Positions 24,950 through 37,699 of a stretch of DNA of 60,000 bases are shown in pieces (position 1 is the first letter of the stretch; each line of letters begins with the position of its first letter). A program made the position numbers and the translations under genes. Origin of the DNA: Apostichopus japonicus (Eukaryota; Echinodermata; Holothuroidea; Aspidochirotida; Stichopodidae); NCBI RefSeq assembly GCF_037975245.1, contig NC_092581.1, positions 17,787,303 to 17,847,302 on the forward strand, written 5' to 3'. A model generated the notes under the pieces. It saw only the letters and a program-made list of their open reading frames with translations. It did no database searches and had not been told where the DNA came from.

Positions 24950-25045
24950 TATCCCTGAGCACGAGCGCCACTGAGATTCGGGTTTCCTCTGGATATATTG
25001 GCGCTTTATAAATGTGAATTTATCATTATTAATATTAAACAAACA
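24950..25045 (+). mobile_element. SINE/LINE 3' tail remnant
   Basis: Contains GCGCCACTGAGATTCGGGTT and TTGGCGCTTTATAAATGTGA followed by ATTATTAATATT. This resembles the 3' tail (GGCGCTATATAAAT plus ATT repeats) shared by many L2/CR1-type LINE-SINE pairs of marine invertebrates. Assigned by resemblance only. Confidence 0.4.
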
Positions 25046-26405
25046 CTCTAGTGGTACCATAATATGTACCACAGATATGGGCCTACACCAGTAACGCTAC
25101 AGAGGACAATACGGTAAGCATGCTAAAATATTAGCATTACACAAAAGTACTAATACCATAACACTACATGTACGACAGCACATGACACTGTAAAACGAGA
25201 GTGAGACTAATTTCATACAACATTGATATACAATTTTACTACAATAATAACAGAATAGTCATAACTTATATACTATATCATTGCATATTTATACAATAAC
25301 ACATGCAGACAGGTCTGACGAGAGTGCATGCATGGGAGGAGATAATGGGGCTAATACAGTACCGTGGTCCGGGGTCAATTAGGGAGCCCTGTAGAATATG
25401 GGGTAAGAATAATGTATTCTCATTTTCATAAAATAATATACCGGTAGGGGAAATTAAAAACTGCACTGACATACATGTAACATGCAAGAATTCAACAAGA
25501 GAAATTCAAAGGGTCACATTGTGATAGCAATTAACAAAGTCAAGCTGTAGTCCTAACACAATAAACGGGTTATTCCTCCCCCACCCCTACCCGCCCCCCT
25601 CGATTTTGATGGTGGGACCCTTTGTACCATTCAATAAGAAGATGATTGTCCACCCATATAGATATATAACTGATATTTCCAGCGTTGTAAGTGATATTAC
25701 AGTGTTTCAGAAAATGGTCTTTTCGGTTATGACATTTTTAGAATTTATTATTTGAAAGAAAACAAAATTAACTTATATGTTTATATAACTTATATAAATA
25801 TAAGTGGTAATGAACGCCAGAATCAGATTCACTGACCTCATTTATGGGTTTATACTTGCTAAATCATATCGTTATATCCCTCCCTAGATCCTTCTTTCCC
25901 CTCCTCCCTCCTTTCTCCACTGCTCCGTCCCGTCCCCCCCCCCCCCTCTACCCAATCAAATTCAGTGGCTCTGGAAACGGCCTTCATACACTGTCTTCAG
26001 ATTGGGATAACATTAAGAATTGTTTACACGTTTAGTAATTAACGCTTCAGATTGGTACATTCTTATTACATTATCTTATTATTCGTTGTATTCGACATTC
26101 TCTGGGCTTAAACTTAAAATTAAACTATATACATACAAACAAAAAATACTATTACATTTTATTTTTACCGCAAAGCGATATATGGAGAATTAAGAGGTTC
26201 CGTTCAAAAAGACTATTTGATTGTTATTTTATACGGCATATAGGCAGACATATTTTGTGGACTTTTGTGACCAGTCGTCAGTTTTGAGATGCAATATCTA
26301 CAACCGACTAAACATATAACCATGAATCCTTATTAGGTTAGCCGCCTGTCAATGATTTGTTTATATTAGATAAACAGTTTGCTTGGATTCTACACCTTTC
26401 CTTAT

Positions 26406-26433
26406 GGGTAGAGGCTTAAACCTCTACCCATAC
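26406..26433. repeat. 10-bp perfect inverted repeat
   Basis: TGGGTAGAGG and CCTCTACCCA flank a 6-base spacer CTTAAA. A third partial copy, ACCTCTACCCA, follows at once. It lies in intron 1 of the plus-strand alpha-tubulin. Confidence 0.7.
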
Positions 26434-27308
26434 CTCTACCCACTAATATAGCCTATGTATACGTGAACGAGCTTCAACATCATTCTCGGCCTTAGTGCAC
26501 ACAAGAGGGAGCGTGGAATGTAGCATATGCGTGGTATGCTAAGACATACCATAGACACGCCGCTGTCAGTCTTTCGATCAGCAAAGAGAGATTCGAAGAG
26601 AATTTACAAACGCCAGAGCCAGTATAGGCTCTCTTTGTTTTTGTTATTTATTTATTATTGTTGAAATCAGTTTTATCGACGTGGGTCAGAATTAAAACGG
26701 TTTAACGTACATGCTTCTTTTTAGAATGATGTATATGGAGAATATCACAAAATTGTTTGACCTTTAAGGAACTTCGTCAAAGTTTAATTAAATGCAACGC
26801 ACTACATTAACGTGTGCATATTGCCTATAGAGTCACATTTAGCGCGATAAACTTCAGTGTGAGCATCTAAAGTACTCTTTGGTTGGGTATAGGCTACTCC
26901 GTTATGACATATGTTCAATGGGCGTGGCCGGGGAGCGAATTTTTTTTCCCAAACAGGTTCTCAATTGTGTATAAATAGTCGCTCATGATTGGTCGGAAAA
27001 GTTACGTCATAACAATAAAACCCTTCACTTCGAGGTTATCAAAATGTCTGCATCCATTCGTTGCAACGAAGATATACCCGTTCAAAATTACCCGCAGCTT
27101 TTCGTAAATATATGTAGATGTGTTTGGAATTGGTTTAGACATAATGAGCACACTAGTATTGTATGATCTACTTTGATCGAAGATTTCTGTGAAGGCATTT
27201 ATCGATAACATCGCACAGTGAAAGTTTCGTACAGGGGTACATAACACATGCGATATAGGCCTATATGTATTATAACTGTGTACACAGTGCAGTGACGGAA
27301 ATACATCA

Positions 27309-27925
27309 TACTGTAGCATGGTGGGCTCATAATTGACGCACTTAAGGATTTGATCAACGATGTCTATCAAGGAAAAATCAAAATCACTCAACTGTATGTG
27401 TTTTTCATAAGTGTGGTTCCTCAGCCTGTAATGATCTCAATATATTTATTGTTCTGTGCATATTCAACGTACAATTGAGCAGAACTTGACCACAAAATGT
27501 CTGCCGTGTCAAGTTCTTTCATACCCCTAAATTGACACATTCGTCGATAAGCTAACTGTAGTGAAGGCTTTAGTATACATCCATTGACTTTAAATGCTGT
27601 TTGCTATACTTTGAGCCTCTAAGCTTAGACAGATCAGGTCCCAGAGAGTAGTGTTGTCCATGATATTGAGGAAATGTTGGTTATTTTTAGAGTGCAAGAT
27701 TTCCAAATGCCCAACAAAAACTGAACGTACAAAACCGGGGGAAAGGGTGTTAAAAGCTTAAAATTCCACAATTTGGTCATCAAATAGCTGAAATGGATTC
27801 AAACTCATGAAATATGTAATTCTGCTTGACTGCAAAAAGTTTAGGTGGCCTGCTCTATCGTTGCTAGTAATAATTGAAGGTGCGTCAATTACGGGGGTGC
27901 GTCAATTATGAAGCCTTGACTATAC
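27309..27925. mobile_element. 0.6-kb inverted-repeat element, copy 1
   Basis: Starts TACTGTAGCATGGTGGGCTC and ends near GAAGCCTTGACTATAC. The arms CATAATTGACGCAC / GTGCGTCAATTATG are perfect inverted repeats, and GTGCGTCAATTA is repeated in tandem at the right end. A second full-length copy in the same orientation lies at about 48814-49427. Frames inside are not conserved between copies. It sits in intron 1 of the plus-strand alpha-tubulin. Confidence 0.75.
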
Positions 27926-28793
27926 ACTAAACTATTTTGCGTATATTCATTCAAGGCTGAACTCGCGTCGTGAAGTTGATTTTGGTGTAGGCCTACCCAT
28001 TCCACGAAACAAATTCCGATTTCAATAGAACGGCTGACGAATCTTGGATGGCGTAAACACGAAACCGATAGAATGTAGCGTATGTATCATAAGTAAGGTC
28101 AACATGTTATCCAAGCATTAAAAGTAAAAGTTAGGGCGTTTGCAGGGAAACCGCGTAACAAGACTTTATTAAGTGTCAGTGTGTAAATCAGTGTATGTCT
28201 TCGAACTATCAAGCGTTTGATGCTGACGTCACGAGCAATCTGATTGGCTGAAAACTCCGTAATTGAGAACCTGCTTGGGAAAAAAAAAATTCGCGGCCGG
28301 GGAAGGGAAAGGTCGTTTATACAACACGCTACCACCCTCCCATTCCCCCCCCCCCCAACACCCACAACATTTCCTTTTGAAATTTAAATTATATATTAAA
28401 TATAACATGCTACGACGTACGCTTCTCCTAAACCATATAGGCCACTATTAAGTACACTACACCAGAATAAACAAGTCATAGGTGTTTTTTCTTATGTATA
28501 ATATGGACATACCTTTTTACAGGCTGAGAGTAACAGTAACAGTGCATGGTAATTGAGTGTTGGCATCCTCAAATATTACCACTGGTTTGAAACATTGTGG
28601 TCACATTTTGTTTAAATGTTTGCACCCAACCAATCTTTAAAAAAAAGGTCTCGGCGTCTCGGTAGCTTTGATGAGACGGAAGTGAAATTTTACTCTACTG
28701 ATCCATCATTGGTTTCGGTGTTTCAGCAACCACCACATTATAAGACACAACGTCACACAGCTTTAATTTGCATTTCTGTTTCTCTCCAAATAG

Positions 28794-29013
28794 CGTGAGT
28801 GTATTTCAATTCACATTGGACAAGCTGGAGTTCAGATTGGCAATGCATGCTGGGAACTCTACTGTCTGGAGCACAACATCCAGTGTGATGGTCAAATAAA
28901 CAGTGAATGTGAGGGCGGCATAGATGATTCCTTTAGCACCTTCTTCAGCGAGACTGCAGCAGGAAAACATGTCCCAAGAGCAATTTTCGTGGATCTGGAA
29001 CCTACTGTTATAG
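28794..29013 (+). CDS. Alpha-tubulin, exon 2 (residues 2-76)
   Basis: Begins after acceptor TCTCTCCAAATAG with Arg-Glu-Cys-Ile-Ser-Ile-His-Ile, so the protein starts with the canonical Met-Arg-Glu-Cys. It continues [20 protein letters not shown] and ends LEPTVI plus one base at donor G|GTAACT. The loop around residue 40 reads [14 protein letters not shown]: Cys occupies position 40, and the loop is one residue shorter than canonical QMPSDKTIGGGDDSF. The Lys40 acetylation site is therefore missing, although the rest is close to canonical. Confidence 0.93.
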
Positions 29014-29516
29014 GTAACTATGGAAGGAGGTACTAGCCTAAATGAACACACACTAACAATACTCAACCGAGGAAAACTAGTTGCAGTTGCTCAAGTACGA
29101 TATCTCTGAAACCGTGTGTGAAAGTACCAATATGATATTCATTCTATATGTGATGTGTGACGTTGAACTACCTTGTTCTAAATCTTGGACGGAGAACGGA
29201 ATAATTTGAATCTATATGTTCCCTACTCAATGTTACTAAAAAATCATGTCAGGTGTTATTTTGTTGAGATGACTTCAAAGTGATAAACACTGACTTCCTG
29301 AATCAAAAAGGCTGTGTTTTGATCCCGCCCCTTCCTCACACACAAAACAAAACGACAAACGGTAGTCTCCTGTATGTAACTAGATACGTTTCTTCCACGT
29401 CACACCCCACCCTATACCCCCCCCCCCTATTCATAATGTGAACCTTATTTGAAAACATGAATATCAATTATTGAATTAGCCTAGTAAAGGTTATTCAATG
29501 AAGAGGAAATGTGTAA

Positions 29517-30677
<1,161 letters not shown>

Positions 30678-30823
30678 GTTCTTGTATAATGGTCATATTT
30701 TTCTTTACTTCTTTATATCTACCTGCTATATAAAGCACTTTTGCACTGCACATTCACACCTTTATGGCCTTATTTTATTACAATTATTACTTCGCTTCAA
30801 GTTTGTATTTCATTGCTGATTTA

Positions 30824-30829
30824 AATAAA
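30824..30829 (+). promoter_or_regulatory. Poly(A) signal AATAAA of plus-strand alpha-tubulin
   Basis: AATAAA 147 bases past the stop codon at 30677, a normal 3'UTR length. Confidence 0.65.
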
Positions 30830-30839
30830 ACCAGTGAAA

Positions 30840-32050
<1,211 letters not shown>

Positions 32051-32059
32051 ATATACTTA

Positions 32060-32670
32060 TCAATACTAAGCATTGTTATCTCATTTCTAGGAAGCTTCGC
32101 GAGGTATGTGTTATCAAGCCTGACGAGAGTAGGCTCAGCATAGGTTACAGCGCCGAGGCCCGGGTTAAAATTAGACGGCACGTGAAAATATTGAGGGGCT
32201 CTGGAAAATGTTAGATAAAGAATAGCATAGGCTTATTCTCTTTTTAATAGTAATTTTAAGCAATAATGAAAAGTGTAAGAAGGGGCCCGGTGAAGTATAT
32301 TGTCCACATAACACGACCGGTAAGGGGATGATTTTATCGGCGGTTTATTCAACCTCTGGGCATTCGTCATCGTTCTGTCACTCAGAGAGCGAGAGTGAGA
32401 GAGGTAGAGCAAAAGAGGATGACGACACAAAATAAGAGGTAAGGCTGACTGGATATGGAGTGAAGGGGTGTGGTGAGAGAGAGGACGAGCCTCCTGGCTT
32501 AAGCCGATCGTTAACGAGCTGGGTAAGTATCCTGAAGTAGATAGCGTCGAAAGTGCAGTTTGGATTAGTGGTGGTTAAAAAGTCCCTGGTTTGTAGATTT
32601 CAATGTCAATTACAATAATTAAATGGGAAATAGGCTGAGGGAGAGAGGTCACATCTCCTTTAGACCCCTC
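32060..32670. other. No gene recognised
   Basis: Mixed sequence between the microsatellite and the nested hAT block. It has a GAGAGC-rich tract near 32383-32405 and no recognisable coding sequence. Confidence 0.4.
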
Positions 32671-32764
32671 GCCCGAGCGCAGGGACGTCGCTAGAGGGGG
32701 GGGTGTGGGGGGTGTCTCACCCCCCAATCTTGGTAAAAATGACGATAGTTGGAAAATTTGAGTG

Positions 32765-32870
32765 CGACAGTCGGAATTTCCGACTGTCGGAATTTCCGAC
32801 TGTCGCCATCTTCAATTCGGAATTTCCGACTGTCGCGCTCTAATTTTTCTGACTGTCGCACTCTTATTTT
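32765..32870. repeat. Palindromic CGACAGTCGGAA repeats
   Basis: CGACAGTCGGAA, a single T, then TTCCGACTGTCG form a 25-base perfect hairpin. The TTTCCGACTGTCG half-unit recurs twice more, with decayed copies following. Confidence 0.85.
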
Positions 32871-33133
32871 CATATGTTCTTGTAATTTGTGAGTGACATA
32901 AAATTTTCGATCAAAATTGCCCTTTAATCAGTCATATTTACCACGTTTTCCTCGTCACATTGAGAAATTGTATCTCGCGATCCTTATACTCCACCATACA
33001 AAACTTCGTATGATTTTCAATACTCTAAAAAAAATACAACGTTCGCCAGCTTCAATTCGGAAAATTTATGTATTCATTTTGCTATTGGGTGGGTCGACCC
33101 TGTTCGCTAGCTTAAAGTAAGTTCAGGATATAC

Positions 33134-34262
33134 CAGGGACGTAGCCAGGGGGAGCAGGGGAGCGACTGCTCCCCCTTTGAGTGTCGAAAAAAATGTTTAA
33201 AAACTGTTGTTTTTTAGCATGGTATTTTGTCGGTGCTCTTTTGATCTTGAATACTCGTCAGCTCCGTTAACTCGATTATAATCGTAATAACATGCAGGCC
33301 TACTGATTCAACTACTTACTTAGTTTGGCAGATGCAATTAGATAAATTTAGCCTAATAGCCTATTTCAAAGCTACAGTTGGCCACTGCGTAATAAAATAC
33401 ATATTGCCTACCTAACCTCACTCGATGGAATGTCACGAACCGTATATGCACAACGACGACGACAAGTTCGTTCTCATCCGTTCTATGATTCGTCCTAAGT
33501 TGATGCACGAACAGCATGTTATGAAGCTAAGCTAGCAATCGTACGTGATACGCACTTCCTATAAATAATTATTACACTGTTAATACACGGAGATAACGAT
33601 ATTTTTTTAGGCCACTGCAAATCTGGCTGTCTTACAAAATATGAAAGTTTATATTGTCCATCAATTAAGTTCGTCACATGTATTTAAGTCCAGACAAGAA
33701 TCATCCTTCTGGAAAAATTGTAAAAGAGCACTATGTTTGCCTTTCTGATATATTATGTAAAAGAACATGTAAAAGAATTGAAACAGGAACAAAATCTGCT
33801 GATAATATGATATCATATGATAATGATGAAACTGACAACAAATTGCACCAGATCGCATCTAAGGACCTTCAATTGTTGAAAAAAAAAATCTCAAAGGGGA
33901 GGGGGACACCCCCTCCCCTTAGACCCCTCCCTCATATCAATCGCAAAAAGTGCTTTTTACGTGACCCGTCATACGGGATACAAAACGTCACGGCCAAACG
34001 GCACTACCAAACCATCCCATTCTCACAAACAAAACTCAGGTCAAGCGAGCCAAAAAAGTACATACGCCCACCGACCTGCAGAGACAAAACGCCCAACCAC
34101 CACTGAAACATTCAAAAAACTACAAAAGGACGACCAGCATGCAGCGAAACAAAACACCCCTCCCAGCACACCACCGTCCAAAAAAGGCAGCCCCAGACAA
34201 ACGGCGAAAATCGCCTAATCGCAAAAAGTGCTTCCCCTTTCAAATTCCTGGCTACGACGTTG
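33134..34262. mobile_element. hAT-like element nested in 32680-34580
   Basis: A perfect 8-bp duplication GGATATAC (33126-33133 and 34263-34270). Ends are CAGGGACGTAGCCAG and CTGGCTACGACGTTG. It is 1129 bp, including a nested 261-bp insertion (33956-34216). The 142-codon frame at 33678-34106 crosses the nested junction and includes low-complexity repeat sequence, so it is not called as a gene. Confidence 0.85.
33956..34216. mobile_element. 261-bp insertion with 17-bp target duplication
   Basis: AATCGCAAAAAGTGCTT occurs at 33939-33955 and again at 34217-34233. A 17-bp variable-length duplication is typical of LINE-driven retroposition rather than of DNA transposons. The insert is A/C-rich, open in one plus-strand frame and rich in Pro, Thr, Lys and Gln (motif TFKKLQKDDQHAAKQN). 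It looks like a truncated piece of a coding transcript or LINE ORF1-like region. The source was not recognised and there is no poly(A) tail. Confidence 0.65.
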
Positions 34263-34723
34263 GGATATACATTGTCTCTATGGCATACAATTAAAACACG
34301 CAATGCTAATCTACGGAAGTTTAAAAGTGCCATCAACATAAGCAAAAACTTTGCCCCATAAGGTACAAATGTATTGAAAAAAGTTCGGAACAAAAGTGCA
34401 GTCGCGAAAGATGGGGTGTCTGACTGACACTGACCGTATCGCTGAAGATGAGTGCGGGGGGGGGGGGGGGGGTGGGGTGGGGTACAAGGCAGCAATCGGA
34501 ATTTTCTGACTCCAAAACCCATCCAGTTGGAATTTCAGCCACTACACCCCCCCGATCATCAGGCCTTAGCTACGTTCCTGCCCGAGCGACATAACATCTT
34601 AACGCACACCCCACCGCCTTCCATTACAAATTGTTGTTCTCTTACCACACGTTTGTTATGGAATATTTAACACTGTACATGCATTATCCTTGAGCATGTA
34701 TATATAATCTAGGGATATCCATG

Positions 34724-35061
34724 CTATACGCTACTTGAAACGATTTGCAATAAATCCATTGATTTGACCAAAACGTCATTTGGAATATCATCCTGTACTT
34801 CATCTGGAACAGGAAATTGTTGCAGAGGCTCAGACTCGGGCTCCGGCTCGGGCTCGGGCTCAGGCTCAGGTGCAGGCTCAGGCTGCGGCGATGTATCGAT
34901 GTGGGTGTCCATCATCACTTCGTTGTCCAGCAAATAACCAAATCTCAATTGTTGTGAAAATACCCACCTATAATGTCTTCTTCTTATTTTCCACTTCACA
35001 ACGAAGATTAGTATGCAAAATAGAAATATTAAGACGATCCCTCCGAAGATGTAGAATACAG
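34724..35061 (-). CDS. Mucin-like membrane protein, exon 3 (transmembrane and tail)
   Basis: Starts after acceptor TTTTTTATTCCCAG in phase 1, in frame with exon 2. It encodes a hydrophobic segment of about 20 residues (YIFGGIVLIFLFCILIFVV) at once followed by the stop-transfer KWKIRRR, so a type I membrane protein is predicted. The cytoplasmic tail has a possible YxxPhi sorting signal (YRWV), a Pro-Glu dipeptide run (PEPEPEPEPEPE) and ends VSSSV. It runs to a stop at 34724. The predicted full protein is 398 residues over three exons (37607-37676, 35800-36588, 34724-35061). The family is not recognised. Confidence 0.75.
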
Positions 35062-35799
35062 CTGGGAATAAAAAATGATATTGGAAAACATCATGCACCT
35101 GATGTCAAAAGGGTAGAATAAACTGGTCAAAGGCGTTATGATGTTGGTCACTGTTAGTGGTTGAATGAGACGAGACCCCTTGTAATTTGGCCGATTTTAT
35201 ATTTTTGACTACCGATTTTCAGGGCGTTGTACCTTTACAGATTTGTTTTATTCTGTCGGTTATCATCCCTTTTCGGAGTATCCATTTCGGTTACTGTTCT
35301 GAGAGGTAAGCCTTCTCCGAGACAGCAGAACCCAAAATCCACAATAAACATATGCATAACCAAAATCCACGCATGTACGCACATATAACCAAAGGCCAGA
35401 TTAAGCTAGTGCGGTGCCTTTTATAGCAATCAGCTAAGGCGCGTTCCATTTTCGTTTTCATCTTCGTGCAGCGGCTATGAAATGAGTTTCAAGTATTTAT
35501 TCTTCCTTTATGTATCACACAGATACCACACTCCCAATAATTACTGTGTTAAAATAATAACCCCAATTGAAGGTGATAATTGGCTAAAATCGCTAACCTT
35601 AAACACTCAGTCGTTCATTAAAGTTGAAGGCAGTATAGTACAATAGTAATAGCGCAAGTGTAGAGTCACTGAATTGGAATTGAAAGCTTTCAAGCATTTA
35701 ACGCGGCGGGCCCGCACCATACACTACTTTTGCTACATGGGTTTAAAGCGGCAATGACATAACCTGTCCAGAGCCATTTAAACAGAAAAGAAAACTAAC

Positions 35800-36588
35800 C
35801 TGCATTTTTTGTTTTTGGTGAAGAGGAGGACGTTGCAGTTGATGTAATAATCTCTGTGCCTGCGTCACTTGATGTGTTCTCTATGCTTGGTCCACTTGAT
35901 GTTGTGTTCTCAATACTTGGTCCACTTGATGTGTTCTCTATGTTTGGACCACTTGATGTTGTGTTTTCAATACTTGGTCCACTTGATGTTGTGTTATCTG
36001 TGCTTGGTCCACTTGATGTTGTGTTCTCAATACTTGGTCCACTTGACGTTGTGTTCTCTATGCTTGGGTCACTTGATGTTATGTTCTCTATGCTTGGGTC
36101 ACTTGGTGTTGTGTTCTCTATGCTTGGGTCACTTGATGTGTTATCTGTGCTTGGTCCACTTGATGTTGTGTTTTCAATACTTGGTCCACTTGACGTTGTG
36201 TTCTCTATGCTTGGGTCACTTGATGTTGTGTTTTCAATACTTGGTCCACTTGATGTTGTTTTCTCTATGCTTGGGTCACTTGATGCTATGTTCTCTATAA
36301 TTGGACCACTTGGTGTGCTGAAATAAGTAATGGATTCACTTAAAGTTGAAGTCCTCCCAGTACTTGAGGTTCTGCTCTCACCAATTGCTCCAGAGTATGT
36401 TGTGCTCTCACGAATGGAACTAAATGGTTTTGTGTTTTCAGGTTCTAAATCGCTTGATGTGTGGAAGTCGCTAACTGATCCAGTTGTTGCTGTGATGTCA
36501 GTAACTAATTCACTTATTAATGTGACGTCAGCTATTATGATGTTACTTACTGGTGCTGTATTGTCCCAGTCGGAAGTTCTCGGAGTTG
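35800..36588 (-). CDS. Mucin-like membrane protein, exon 2 (glycosylated repeats)
   Basis: A 789-nt exon, phase 1 at both sides, between acceptor TTTTTATCAATACAG and donor GCAG|GTTAGT, open throughout on the minus strand. The first about 100 residues are Ser/Thr-rich. The rest is about 15 units of a 10-residue repeat, (G/D)PSIENTTSS, encoded by a 30-bp DNA repeat; some units are nine residues. Nearly every unit holds an N-x-T/S sequon (NTT, NTS or NIT), and about 40% of residues are Ser or Thr, so dense N- and O-glycosylation is expected. The extracellular stalk ends TSSSSPKTKNA before the membrane exon. Repeat number is likely to vary between individuals. The plus-strand frames over this region are antisense artefacts. 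Confidence 0.8.
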
Positions 36589-37606
36589 CTGTATTGATAA
36601 AAAACGATTAGAAAAAAAATTACAGAAGAAATGTTACATAACATGCTATGTTTTTCCGCATCACAATATATCGAATACCATTCCAAGTAGGACTACGCCC
36701 TCTATTATCATTGGGTCATACGTTAAAATCAAAATGGCAGCAGCCGAGCCTAATCAATTTAAGAACATGACGTGGTCGTTGTTTTCGCAGGCATTGTCGT
36801 CTAGTTAAAGGAGAGAATTACTCTCAAATATGTTTGAAATATCTAATTTATCTCTTATATACGAAAATGCTTTACCGGTTTGTTCATTTGCAAAGGGAGG
36901 TTGCGATATATAAAGAACAGCAGCACGTAGTCCAATGGGAGACCGTACAAGAATACAGTCAATTATCTTACATATTAAAGCGTGACTAATAACAAGGTAT
37001 TTTCCTTAGCTTTAAGTTGACAAAATGACTTTGACAGTCAAAATATTTAACATTTCCGGTGCGCCTTTTACTTGTTGTTCACCGTTCATTAATGAAGGGG
37101 TCTCAACGAGTACCAGAATCGAATCATTAATGAAGTAATTAGCTAATTACAAGATGATTAATGCTCATAAGTGAAGGAGTATAAGACGGTGCCTGAGATC
37201 GAACAATGGCGACGTTACTATGGTGACATTGTCGACCAGACGAAGAAAAAGTCCCTTCAACAGTCTATACTGAGAACTCGGGGGGTGGGGTGAGTTAACA
37301 TTGCAATTTATATCGACGACGAGATGTCGAGATATATTACTACCTTTTAATGTCGTCAGTTTTGTTTCTAAATGTAAGCCTCCTAAAAGTTGGTAGTTGT
37401 TTCTTAGAATATACTGTCCTAAAGATGCAGACACCCCGTTAAAGTAGCAGACATCAAGATGGGTACAGACAGACTTGGAGTACGAAGGACAGTAGTGTGC
37501 TCTATAAGGCGAATACAAGTAAAAATATCAGGTCGAGAGGTCGACTTTGCAATGTCTAGGTGGGGTAAAGTGGGGCAGAGTGGTAACCTATCGAATAGAT
37601 ACTTAC

Positions 37607-37676
37607 CATTCACCAAGAGTGCACCGATCAGACACGTACCCACGAACACGAACACGTGGCGTAGCTTCACCGACAT
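37607..37676 (-). CDS. Mucin-like membrane protein, exon 1 (signal peptide)
   Basis: ATG with A at -3, then 23 residues (MSVKLRHVFVFVGTCLIGAL plus LVN) with a basic start and hydrophobic core, ending in phase 1 at a consensus donor G|GTAAGT. Splicing to exon 2 (GCA ACT CCG) recreates ...LVNA|TPR, a good signal-peptidase site (Val at -3, Ala at -1). This supports direct joining across the 1018-bp intron. A longer unspliced frame through the donor is less likely. Additional small exons cannot be excluded. Confidence 0.75.
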
Positions 37677-37699
37677 GTTTAATGTATCTATAGTGGATT

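Larger units (their letters stand above)
32680..34580. mobile_element. Outer hAT-like element of a three-level nest
   Basis: A perfect 8-bp duplication CCCGAGCG (32672-32679 and 34581-34588) encloses ends CAGGGACGTCGCTAG and TTAGCTACGTTCCTG (about 12/15 inverted match). Its own sequence is about 0.76 kb, because a second element (33134-34262) sits inside. It carries the GTCGGAA palindromic repeats near 32765-32870. No transposase was seen. Confidence 0.85.

Noticed and set aside
33678-34106. 142-codon frame
   Set aside because: Crosses the junction of a nested 261-bp insertion and the low-complexity part of a hAT-like element, so it cannot be an old conserved protein.
35856-36326. Plus-strand frames of 143-156 codons with 10-residue repeats
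   Set aside because: Antisense of the mucin repeat exon. The minus frame has sequons, splice sites and a membrane exon, while the plus frames have none.
37165-37518. 117-codon minus-strand frame within the mucin gene
   Set aside because: Lies in the intron between signal-peptide and repeat exons. Skipping it restores a perfect signal-peptidase site and phase, while including it introduces stops in the needed frame.
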